NCBI GenBank assembly: GCA_019414245.1 | Contig: DXMK01000004.1 | Location: 62,001 to 126,000, forward strand | DNA length: 64,000 nt | DNA from: Collinsella sp. | GTDB taxonomy: Bacteria; Actinomycetota; Coriobacteriia; Coriobacteriales; Coriobacteriaceae | Reading direction: 5' to 3' | Shown: piece after piece, positions 46,014 to 54,233 of the stretch | Position numbering within the stretch: the stretch's first letter is position 1 | How the letters are laid out: each line of letters starts with the position of its first letter | Made by a program: the position numbers and the translations under genes | The notes under the pieces: model-generated | Databases searched by the model: none | Seen by the model: the letters and a program-made list of their open reading frames with translations, nothing else | What the model was told of the DNA's origin: nothing

Positions 46014-47981
46014 CTAGTTGGTCGTACCAGAATCGTCGCCCGTGCTCGTGCCCGAGCCAGAGCCCGAACCCGAGCCAGAAATCGAAACCGTCAGCGTAAT
46101 CGTGTTGTCGGTGGACTGCTTGCCGGTGGGGGAGACGCCCGTAACGGTGGCGTTTTCGTTGCCGCTCACGGGGTTGCCGTTCTGGTCGCAGAACGCGATG
46201 TTGTAGAACCCGGCGTTGTTGAGCGCGGTGACGGCGGCGGAGATGCTCTTGCCGTACAGGTTACCCGGAACGCTGGCCTTGCCGGACTTCTTGGCAATGA
46301 CGACGGTAATCGTGGCGCCGGGCTTCTGCTTGCCGCTGGGGTTCCAGCTGATCACGGTTCCCTCGGTAACTGAGTCGTTCTCCTGGTAGCTCACGTCGAC
46401 GCCAAAGCCTGCCATATCGAGGGCGTTGCGCGCCTGGGCCTCGGTCATGTCGGTCAGGTCGGGGACGGACGTGGTATCCGGGCCGCTGGAGACCTTGTAC
46501 GAGATGGTCGTGCCCTTCGCGACTTCCTTACCGGCTTCGGTGCCCTGCTCAAAGACCTGGCCCTCATCGGCCTCGTTGGCCTCCTCGGAGGCGTTGCCCT
46601 TCAGGCCAACGCTTGCCAGCGCGGCTTCTGCCTGGTCCTTGGTCAGGCCGACAAGCCGGGGAACCTCAACCTTCTCGGAGGGCTTGGGGCCCTTGGAGAT
46701 TACCAGGTTCACCTTAGTGCCCTTGGCCTTCTTGGTGTTGCCGTTGGGCGTCTGCTCGGCGACCTTGCCCTCGTCGACATCGTCGTTGTAGCTTTGGTCG
46801 ATGGTGCCGACCTCGAGGCCGGCTTCCTTGATCAGTTCGACGGCAGTCTGCTGGTCCTTGCCCAGTACATCGGGAACGGTGACCTGCTCGCCGCCAAAGA
46901 GTCCTGTGGCAAAGGCCACCACGATGCCGATGACGGCAACGGCTGCCACCACGGCGGCGATGATCTTGTTCTTGTTGGATTTGGGCTTTTCGACCTCGTA
47001 GGAGCCGGTGGAACCCGAAACCGAGCTACGGGCGGTATTCTGGCCGCTCACGCCCGAGACGGGACGCACCATGGCGCGCGTCTGATCGGAAAGCTCGCGA
47101 GTCTTGGTGGCGCCAAGCTCGCCGGGGGCACCGATGATGCGCGTGGGCTCCGAGATGTTGACGGCACGACCGGACAGGTAGCTGTTGAGCACCTGACGCA
47201 GCTCGTCAGCGGTCTGGAAGCGGTTTGCCGGGTCCTTCTCCATGCACTTGAGGATGATGCGCTCAAGGTCGGCGTCGACACCGGAGTTGATCTGGCTCGG
47301 CGGAATAGGCAGCTCGTTGACCTGCTTGAGTGCGACCGAGATGGCGTCATCACCGTCAAAGGGCACGCGGCCGGTGGCGCACTCGTACATCACGACGCCC
47401 AGCGAGTAGATATCCGAGGTGGGGCCGAGGTCCTGACCGCGGGTCTGCTCGGGGCTGACGTAGTGGGCGGTTCCCAGCACGTTGTTGTCTTGCGTGAGGT
47501 GGCTGTTCTTGGCGCGCGCGATGCCAAAGTCCATCACCTTGATGTTGCCGTCGGGCAGCACCATGATGTTCTGCGGCTTAATGTCGCGGTGGATGATCTC
47601 ATGCTTGTGAGCGACCGAAAGCGCGGAGCTGATCTGCGAGCCGATCTGGGCGACCTTCTTGGGGTCGAGGGCGCCGTGGCTCTTGATGCCGCTCTTAAGG
47701 TCGGTACCGCGCAGGTACTCCATGACGATGTAATAGGTGTCGCCGTCCTTGCCCCAATCGTAGACGCCCACGATATAGGGGGAGGAGAGACCGGCTGCTG
47801 CCTGGGCCTCCTGCTTAAAGCGTGCGGCGAAGGTTGCGTCGCCAGCATACTGCGGTAGCATGATCTTGACGGCAACCGTGCGGTCGAGGACCTGGTCCTG
47901 TGCACGGTAGACGGTCGCCATGCCGCCTGTCCCCACCTTATCCTTGAGGAGGTATCTTCCCCCGAGGACCCTCTGTTCCAT
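46014..47981 (-). CDS. pknB: PASTA-domain Ser/Thr protein kinase PknB
   Basis: The 655-aa kinase has a Hanks-type catalytic domain (residues 5-270) with G-loop VGTGGMATVYRA, VAVKIM lysine, HRDIKPQN, DFGIARA and the SPEQ segment, a juxtamembrane region, one membrane helix (about 340-360) and four PASTA repeats that bind peptidoglycan fragments or lipid II in known homologues, ending in a Gly/Ser tail. It regulates cell-wall growth and division. The start at 47981 follows AGGAG by 5-6 nt. It is the last gene of the minus-strand envelope operon. Confidence 0.96.
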   Translation of the reverse strand: MEQRVLGGRYLLKDKVGTGGMATVYRAQDQVLDRTVAVKIMLPQYAGDATFAARFKQEAQAAAGLSSPYIVGVYDWGKDGDTYYIVMEYLRGTDLKSGIKSHGALDPKKVAQIGSQISSALSVAHKHEIIHRDIKPQNIMVLPDGNIKVMDFGIARAKNSHLTQDNNVLGTAHYVSPEQTRGQDLGPTSDIYSLGVVMYECATGRVPFDGDDAISVALKQVNELPIPPSQINSGVDADLERIILKCMEKDPANRFQTADELRQVLNSYLSGRAVNISEPTRIIGAPGELGATKTRELSDQTRAMVRPVSGVSGQNTARSSVSGSTGSYEVEKPKSNKNKIIAAVVAAVAVIGIVVAFATGLFGGEQVTVPDVLGKDQQTAVELIKEAGLEVGTIDQSYNDDVDEGKVAEQTPNGNTKKAKGTKVNLVISKGPKPSEKVEVPRLVGLTKDQAEAALASVGLKGNASEEANEADEGQVFEQGTEAGKEVAKGTTISYKVSSGPDTTSVPDLTDMTEAQARNALDMAGFGVDVSYQENDSVTEGTVISWNPSGKQKPGATITVVIAKKSGKASVPGNLYGKSISAAVTALNNAGFYNIAFCDQNGNPVSGNENATVTGVSPTGKQSTDNTITLTVSISGSGSGSGSGTSTGDDSGTTN

Positions 47982-48113
47982 TCCTGCTCCTAACATAACT
48001 ATTCGCTCAACGATGTGTGTAGTACCTACGATGTGGCCGCTGGGGCCGTGTGGCGCGTTGCCGCTAACTCTTCGGCCGCGGCGCGCCTCGGGTGTCCGAT
48101 TCGATCATGGGCA

Positions 48114-50984
48114 TCACGCTCCCTGTGCGGCGAGCGCCGCGGTCAGGACGATGCCGGCAATCTTGGCCGCCTTGACGTCGTGTTTGTCGTAATCCTCCAA
48201 GGCCACCGAGATGGCGACCGTGGGTGAATCGTAAGGTGCAAAGCCAACGAACATCGAGTTGACGTTGGTGCCGCCGGTCTCGGCCGAGCCGGTCTTGCCG
48301 GCGACCTTGACGCCGGGGACCTGGGCATCGGTGCCGGTACCGGACTGGACGACGGCGAGCATGGCCTGCTTGACCTGGTCGGCCGTGGCGGAGCTGACGG
48401 CCTGACCCAGCGAGCGGGACTGCGTGGTCTTGACCACAGTTCCGTCCGGGGCGAGTACCTGGGCTACAAAGTACGGGTCCATGACCACGCCACTGTTAGC
48501 GATGGCGGCGGCAATCACGGCGTTTTGCATGACGGTGGTCTGCGGCCCGGGCGTGTGGTCCATGCCGACAGGCTGGCCGGCGCCGGCCCAGGCGGTCTCC
48601 CACTCGGTCATGAGCGACGGGTCGGCCATGATGGAGGCCGCGGAGGTCAGGTCCTGGCCGAGCTTTTGGCCGTAGCCAAAGGCGTTGGCAAACTGCACGA
48701 GCGTGTTTGCGCCAACTTCGTTTGCCACCTGGCCAAAGACGACGTTGGAGGACACGGCAAAGGCCTGCTGCAGGCTGATGGTGCCGTAGCTCTCGTTGGC
48801 ATAGTTGGTGACCGGTGCGTTGCCGATGTCCATGGAGCCGGGCGCCTGGTAGGTGCTGGTAAGGCTGGCGGTACCGGTCTCGAGTGCCGCGGAAAGCGTA
48901 ACGACCTTAAACGTGGAGCCCGGCGTGTACAGCGCGTCCATGGCGCGATTGTACATGGAGCCGTCCTCGCCGCCGCCCGCCTGCAGCAGGGCGTCGATGT
49001 TGGTGTTGTCGTAGGTGGGCGAGCTGGCACATGCGAGTACCGCGCCGGTACGCGGGTCGATGACCACTACAGCGCCCTTAAAGCCCTTGAGTGCCTGCTC
49101 GGCCGCCGTCTGGATACGCGAGTCGATGGTGAGCTTGGCGGTGTTGCCCGGCTGGGTCTGGCCCGCGAGCGACGCGATGGCGTTGTTCCAGCTGGAGTAG
49201 TCCTTAGAACCGGTGAGCGTGTCGTTCATGACGCTCTCGATGGCGGTGGTGCCATACTGCTGGCTCACGTAGCCAACCACGTGCGCTGCCAGGTTACCGT
49301 TGGGGTAGGAGCGTACGTAGGTGCCGTCCTCCTGCTGCAGCGACTCGGCCAGCGTCACGCCGTCGGACGTGATGATGGAGCCGCGCTGGATGTACTTGGA
49401 GCGGGCGATGGTGTGGTTGTTGGTCGGCATGTCCTGATAGTCCTTGGCCTTAATGACCTGGACATAGGTGAGGTTGCCGATAAGGATGGCGAACAGCGCC
49501 GTAAAGGCGAGCACCGCACGGGTTAGACGGTTGGCGAGCGCAACGCGGCCGAGCACACCGGATTCAGGCGTGTCGAGCAGGCGACGGCGCATGCGCGAGC
49601 CGACGGAATGGCTGCCGCTGCCGTAGGAAGACGAGGTGGCAAAGCGCGTGCCCGTCGGGGCGGCGGCAGATGCGACCTGATCATCGGTGATGGCGGCCAT
49701 GGTGCCGGTGCCGGTAAGCTCGGCCTCGCGTCCGGTCGCCTCGTCACCGGCGCGCAGCAGGAGCGCGACGATGATAAAGCTTGCCAGCAGCGAGGAGCCG
49801 CCCTGGCTCATAAAGGGCAGGGTGACGCCGGTCAGCGGGATCAGGCGGGTTACGCCGCCAACGATCAAGAAGGCCTGGAAGCTGATGGCTGCCGTAAGAC
49901 CGGTGGCGCTAAAGGCGGCAAGGTCGGATTTAGCGCGGGCAGCCGTGGTGAGGCCACGCACGGCAAAAAGCATAAACAGGATGAGCACGGCGCCGCCGCC
50001 CAAAAGGCCCATCTCCTCGCCGATAGCCGAAAAGATAAAGTCGGACTCGACGACGGGGATGTTGTTGGCCATGCCGTTGCCGATGCCAACACCGACCAGG
50101 CCGCCATCGGCAAGCGAGAAGAGCGACTGGACGATCTGGTAGCCCTGGCCCTGGGCGTCCTTAAACGGATCGACCCAAACCTGGAAACGCACCTGAACGT
50201 GAGACAGGAACTTGTAGGCGCCCACAGCTCCAACGGCTAAGAGCGCAAGGCCGATAACGACATACGAAAAGCGCCCCGTGGCAACGTAGAGCATCAGCAA
50301 GAAGATGGTGTAGAACAGCACGGCCGAACCCAGGTCGCGTTCGAAGACGACGACGAGCAGGCACACACCCCACACGGCAAACAGCGGCAGCAGCAGTCGC
50401 AGGCGAGGGATCTTAAAGCCCAGGATCTTGCGGTTGGAGATGGAGAGCAGCTCGCGGTTCTCGGCCAGGTACCCGGCCAGGAACAGCACGATAAAGACCT
50501 TGGCGAACTCGCCAGGCTGGATGGTAAAGCCCGCGATGCGAATCCACAGCTTGGAGCCCGAGATCGTGGTGCCGATAAAGATGGGCAGCATCAGCAGGAT
50601 GATGCCGATGATGCCAAAGGTGTACTTGTAGCGCATGACCACGTCGAGGTTTTTGACCAGTGCGAGCGTTCCCACCATCAGGGCCACCGAGACAAACAGG
50701 ATGATGAGCTGTGAGATGGCGAGAGCGGGGGCGAGGCGTGTCACGAACGTGATGCCGATGCCCGAAAGTATAAATACGATGGGTAGGATGGCGGGGTCGG
50801 CGCCGGGCGCCAAGATGCGCACGGCGATATGTGCCGCGGCGAAGGCGGCAAAGAGGCCGATCGGCACGGCGAGCGTCTCAAAGGAGATGGCGGCGCCCGC
50901 GGTGAGCACGTACATCGCATACAGCAGGATGACGGGGAACGCCGAGGCGATGAGCAAGAGCAGTTCGGTGTTGCGGCGACTCAT
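48114..50984 (-). CDS. Fused SEDS glycosyltransferase (FtsW/RodA) and penicillin-binding protein
   Basis: One 956-aa chain carries both parts of a peptidoglycan synthase. Residues 1-420 are a polytopic SEDS domain with FTIQPGEFAKVFIVLFLAGYLA, FERDLGSA, WVDPFKDAQGQGYQIVQS and LPFMSQGGSSLL. A 90-residue linker follows, with a further membrane helix (about 485-505), and then a class B transpeptidase (about 515-950) with STFK (TPGSTFKVV), SSN and KTG (AGKTGSAETGG). In most actinobacteria these are the adjacent genes rodA/ftsW and pbpA. No stop or frameshift separates them. ATG 50984 is 8 nt after AAAGGGAG. Confidence 0.95.
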   Translation of the reverse strand: MSRRNTELLLLIASAFPVILLYAMYVLTAGAAISFETLAVPIGLFAAFAAAHIAVRILAPGADPAILPIVFILSGIGITFVTRLAPALAISQLIILFVSVALMVGTLALVKNLDVVMRYKYTFGIIGIILLMLPIFIGTTISGSKLWIRIAGFTIQPGEFAKVFIVLFLAGYLAENRELLSISNRKILGFKIPRLRLLLPLFAVWGVCLLVVVFERDLGSAVLFYTIFLLMLYVATGRFSYVVIGLALLAVGAVGAYKFLSHVQVRFQVWVDPFKDAQGQGYQIVQSLFSLADGGLVGVGIGNGMANNIPVVESDFIFSAIGEEMGLLGGGAVLILFMLFAVRGLTTAARAKSDLAAFSATGLTAAISFQAFLIVGGVTRLIPLTGVTLPFMSQGGSSLLASFIIVALLLRAGDEATGREAELTGTGTMAAITDDQVASAAAPTGTRFATSSSYGSGSHSVGSRMRRRLLDTPESGVLGRVALANRLTRAVLAFTALFAILIGNLTYVQVIKAKDYQDMPTNNHTIARSKYIQRGSIITSDGVTLAESLQQEDGTYVRSYPNGNLAAHVVGYVSQQYGTTAIESVMNDTLTGSKDYSSWNNAIASLAGQTQPGNTAKLTIDSRIQTAAEQALKGFKGAVVVIDPRTGAVLACASSPTYDNTNIDALLQAGGGEDGSMYNRAMDALYTPGSTFKVVTLSAALETGTASLTSTYQAPGSMDIGNAPVTNYANESYGTISLQQAFAVSSNVVFGQVANEVGANTLVQFANAFGYGQKLGQDLTSAASIMADPSLMTEWETAWAGAGQPVGMDHTPGPQTTVMQNAVIAAAIANSGVVMDPYFVAQVLAPDGTVVKTTQSRSLGQAVSSATADQVKQAMLAVVQSGTGTDAQVPGVKVAGKTGSAETGGTNVNSMFVGFAPYDSPTVAISVALEDYDKHDVKAAKIAGIVLTAALAAQGA

Positions 50985-51000
50985 AAGCGGCACTCCCTTT

Positions 51001-52800
51001 CTAATTCTTATCGGAGGCTTCGGCCTCGGCGGACTGTTCGGCGGTTTTCTCGGAATCTGATTCGGAGGTCGATCTCTGGTCGGTGTTGTCGCGAATCGTT
51101 TGCGCGTCGATCACCTGGCGGGTCTGCTCCTCGTCGATCTGGTGGCGGTACTTGGATATCGTGTCCTGCGCATCGTCGACACTTGTTTGCGGAATACCCG
51201 CCTTGAGGCGGTTTTGCGTGTCTTCGGGCAGGTCGGACAGCTTGATACTGGTTTCGCTTTCGAGCCAGTGAAGCTTGAGTCCGAGCGGCTTGCCGGGAAG
51301 GCCGCGCCAGACGGCGACATTGCCCTGGTAGGTACCCAGGTAGTACGAGCCGGTGACACCCGTGTAGGCCCAGATGGCAGCCGCCAGCACCAAGACGAGA
51401 CCTAAGACGACGCCGATGGTGACGTTGCGGCGACGCACGCGTTGCGCCTCGCGCATAACGCCATCGTCAACCAGGTCAACGACTACTACGGTCACGTTGT
51501 CGTGGCCGCCGGCGGCAAGCGCCGCGTCCACTAGGTTGTCAACGCAGATTTGCGCGGTTGAGGACTGCGTGGCGATGTTCTCGATATCGCTATCGGGAAT
51601 CATGCTCGAAAGGCCGTCAGAGCACAGTATCAGGCGGTCGCCTTCCTCGATATGCAGAGTGAAGTGGTCGGCATACATGGCGGGGTCTGAGCCCAGCGCA
51701 CGGGTGATGACCGAACGGTTGGGGTGGACGCGAGCCTCGTCTGCCGTGATCTCGCCGGCGTCCACGAGCTCCTCCACGTAGGAGTGGTCGCGGGTCACGC
51801 GGATGAGCGTGCCCTCGTGGAGCAGGTAGGCGCGAGAGTCGCCCACGTGGGCGATGGCGAGCGTGTCGTTTTCGATATAGGCGCAAGTGGCTGTGCAGCC
51901 CATGCCGGGCTTGCCTAGGCCGTTCAGGGCCGCCTCGATTACGGCGGCGTTAGCTGCCTCGACGGCTGCCGCCAGGCGTGCTGCGTCGGCGGACTGCGGG
52001 GCCGTCTTGGCAATAGTCTCGACGGCGATGGAAGAGGCTACCTCGCCGGCGGCGTGACCGCCCATGCCGTCGCATACGCAAAAGAGCGGCGACTGCACCA
52101 GGTAGGAATCCTCATTGTGCGGGCGCACACAGCCAACGTCGGAGCGGGCACCCCACATGAGTTGCGTGGTGGTGCCGGCATCATAGGTCGAGTCGGTCTC
52201 GATGCGCTCCTCGGTCAGGGGCTCAAAGCTCATGGTCGAGCCGGGGTCTTTGAGCTTGGCTTCAACGGCGGCTACGTCGATCTCGGCTGTGTCACCGGGA
52301 GAGACGGTGTCGGTCTCGGCGTTTGATTCGGAATCGCCGGTGTCCGGGGAGTCGGGCTCCTCGGACACGCGGGCGGTCGACTCGTCGTCTTGCGGGCTGA
52401 CGTCTATAGGCTCGGGCGCCGGCGTAGACACGGGCGCAACCTCGGATGCCGGGGCTATGGGAAACGCCGGCGCGGCGGGCTCGGGTGCCGCAAACACCGC
52501 AGCGCTCTCGTTGATTGCCGCGGCGACAGGCTCTGCAAAGTGAGCTGGCGCCGGGGTTGCTTCGGGCGCTGTGGGCTGTTCCGCGGCATGTGCGCCGATG
52601 GGCGCCGCTACGGTATCCTCTTCGTCCTCGTTATCGGCGAGATCCGAAATATCATGCGTTACATGCGAAAGAGGCAGGGAGAACACGGTGTCCTCGGGTT
52701 CCACGGGTGCGGAGCCCGCCGGAGCGGCGTGGGCCGGCGCAGCTGTGGCGGCAGCCGGTGCCTCGGTCATAGTCGCGGACTTGTTCTCCTCGTCGATCAT
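51001..52800 (-). CDS. PP2C-type protein phosphatase (PstP/PrpC) with long N-terminal extension
   Basis: The 599-aa protein holds a PP2C domain (about residues 215-445) with the metal ligands in RSDVGCVRPHNEDSYL, CDGMGGHAAGEVAS, VGDSRAYL and SDGLSSMIPD and GGHDNVTVVVV, then one membrane helix (about 462-482) and an extracellular part of about 115 residues. It reverses phosphorylation by the operon's kinases. The first ~210 residues are an Ala/Pro/Glu-rich extension not usual for PstP. It starts with an ATGA overlap with the FHA gene, which fixes the start. Confidence 0.94.
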   Translation of the reverse strand: MIDEENKSATMTEAPAAATAAPAHAAPAGSAPVEPEDTVFSLPLSHVTHDISDLADNEDEEDTVAAPIGAHAAEQPTAPEATPAPAHFAEPVAAAINESAAVFAAPEPAAPAFPIAPASEVAPVSTPAPEPIDVSPQDDESTARVSEEPDSPDTGDSESNAETDTVSPGDTAEIDVAAVEAKLKDPGSTMSFEPLTEERIETDSTYDAGTTTQLMWGARSDVGCVRPHNEDSYLVQSPLFCVCDGMGGHAAGEVASSIAVETIAKTAPQSADAARLAAAVEAANAAVIEAALNGLGKPGMGCTATCAYIENDTLAIAHVGDSRAYLLHEGTLIRVTRDHSYVEELVDAGEITADEARVHPNRSVITRALGSDPAMYADHFTLHIEEGDRLILCSDGLSSMIPDSDIENIATQSSTAQICVDNLVDAALAAGGHDNVTVVVVDLVDDGVMREAQRVRRRNVTIGVVLGLVLVLAAAIWAYTGVTGSYYLGTYQGNVAVWRGLPGKPLGLKLHWLESETSIKLSDLPEDTQNRLKAGIPQTSVDDAQDTISKYRHQIDEEQTRQVIDAQTIRDNTDQRSTSESDSEKTAEQSAEAEASDKN

Positions 52801-53213
52801 CGACGGTTCACCTTCATGACCACGTCGCCAATCTGGACTTCGTCGCCCTCGCGCAGCGTTGCGGGCTCCACAAGCTGGCGGCCGTTGACGAGCGTGCCGT
52901 TAAGCGAGTTGAGGTCTTCGATGATGAGCGCCGGGCCCTGCAGCGAAAAGCGCGCATGCGAGGCCGAGACGAACGGTTCGTTGATGCAGATGTCCGAAGA
53001 TGGCGAGCGACCGACGATGACGGGGCCGAGCATGTCTACGTGGATGCCGCGGATACCGCGCGGACCCTTGTCCACATCGATCGTCCAGATAGCCGAGTCG
53101 CGGCGCTGTCCGCGCACAAGTCCCACGCCGGTCTTCATGACGGCGAACAGGAAGATATAGAGCAGGGCGACCAGGACGATGCGGCCTGCAAAAAGGACGA
53201 TATCGATGTTCAT
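52797..53213 (-). CDS. FHA-domain membrane protein FhaB
   Basis: The 138-aa protein has one N-terminal membrane helix (about residues 5-30) and a C-terminal FHA domain (VIVGRSPSSDICINEPFVSASHARF, SLNGTLVNGRQL) that binds phosphothreonine. In Actinobacteria FhaB/FipA lies in this operon and is a substrate of PknB-type kinases linking them to cell division. The stop overlaps the PP2C start by four bases. Confidence 0.94.
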   Translation of the reverse strand: MNIDIVLFAGRIVLVALLYIFLFAVMKTGVGLVRGQRRDSAIWTIDVDKGPRGIRGIHVDMLGPVIVGRSPSSDICINEPFVSASHARFSLQGPALIIEDLNSLNGTLVNGRQLVEPATLREGDEVQIGDVVMKVNRR

Positions 53214-53219
53214 AAGAGA

Positions 53220-54233
53220 CTATCCCCTAAATTCAAAGGTGCTCAGGCCAAACGTCAGCAGATCGCCGTTGCGCAGCGGGCAGCGCGTAATGCGGCGGTT
53301 GTTGACGAGCGTGCCGTTGGTGGAATTGAGGTCCTCGATCGACCAATCCGAGCCCGTAAAGGTGAGCTGGGCGTGGCGGCGCGACACGTTGGGGTCGCGC
53401 AGGGCAATATCGGAAACCGAGCGCTCGCGACCGATAGTCACCTGTGCGGAGGTGATGCTATGGCTCTCGCCGCTCACGACGTCGACGAGCTGGGCGAGCG
53501 GGCGCTGCGGGGCGCGAGTGCTCGCCATGTTGGAGGCGATGCCGGCTGCGGCGCCTAGGCCCACGGCGGCACCGGTCGCGGCGGCTCCGCCCATGCCGGC
53601 AAGCGCGTCGCGCGAGACGGTCTGCGGCACCGGGATGGGTGCTGCGGCGGGGTCGGGGACGCTAGGCGCGAAGGGGTCTGCCACGGCAAGCGGGTCGGGA
53701 GCGGCGGCGCGAGGCGTCGGCTGCTGCTGGGGCATGGCGGCGGGGCGCTGCTGCTGCGGGGCAGCAAACTGCTGCTGGCCGGCGCGCGGGGCGCTGGCGG
53801 CACGGCTTGCCGCGGAGTTGTTTTGGCCCAGACCGTTTTGATAGGCGCGCTCTTCTTCGTACAGGCGGCCGAGCGTGGGGGCATCGACGTTCTCGGCAAA
53901 GACCGAGAACTTGCCGGCGCGCAGCTGCGGATCGATCATAAAGCGCACGAGGGGCTCGCCGACAAAGACATAGCGGCGCTTTTCGGCCTGCGCCTTCACA
54001 AACTCGCGGACCTCGCGCGAAAGCTCGGGGTAGAACGGGGCGAGCATGGGATCGTCGTCGGCGGCGATCAGGATGGTATAGAGTGCCGGCGCCGTGTTGA
54101 CGCCGTTGATCACCAGAGTCTGATCCTCCATGTCGCGAGCGGCCTGCTTGGCAAGCTTCTTAAAGGAGAACGGGGCACGGGTGGCACCGAAGATGCCGGC
54201 CACGTGGTCCTCGAAGATGTTCAGGAAGTTCAC
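53220..54233 (-). CDS. FhaA-like protein (DUF3662 + FHA)
   Basis: The 337-aa cytoplasmic protein has the N-terminal DUF3662 domain (residues 1-125, MNFLNIFEDHVAGIFG), a low-complexity Gln/Pro/Ala linker (about 135-245), and a C-terminal FHA domain (VTIGRERSVSDIALRDPNVSRRHAQLTF, NSTNGTLVNNRRI). FhaA binds phosphorylated MviN-type lipid II flippase partners in mycobacteria. It overlaps the upstream kinase gene by four bases (ATGA) and is 6 nt from fhaB. Confidence 0.94.
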   Translation of the reverse strand: MNFLNIFEDHVAGIFGATRAPFSFKKLAKQAARDMEDQTLVINGVNTAPALYTILIAADDDPMLAPFYPELSREVREFVKAQAEKRRYVFVGEPLVRFMIDPQLRAGKFSVFAENVDAPTLGRLYEEERAYQNGLGQNNSAASRAASAPRAGQQQFAAPQQQRPAAMPQQQPTPRAAAPDPLAVADPFAPSVPDPAAAPIPVPQTVSRDALAGMGGAAATGAAVGLGAAAGIASNMASTRAPQRPLAQLVDVVSGESHSITSAQVTIGRERSVSDIALRDPNVSRRHAQLTFTGSDWSIEDLNSTNGTLVNNRRITRCPLRNGDLLTFGLSTFEFRG

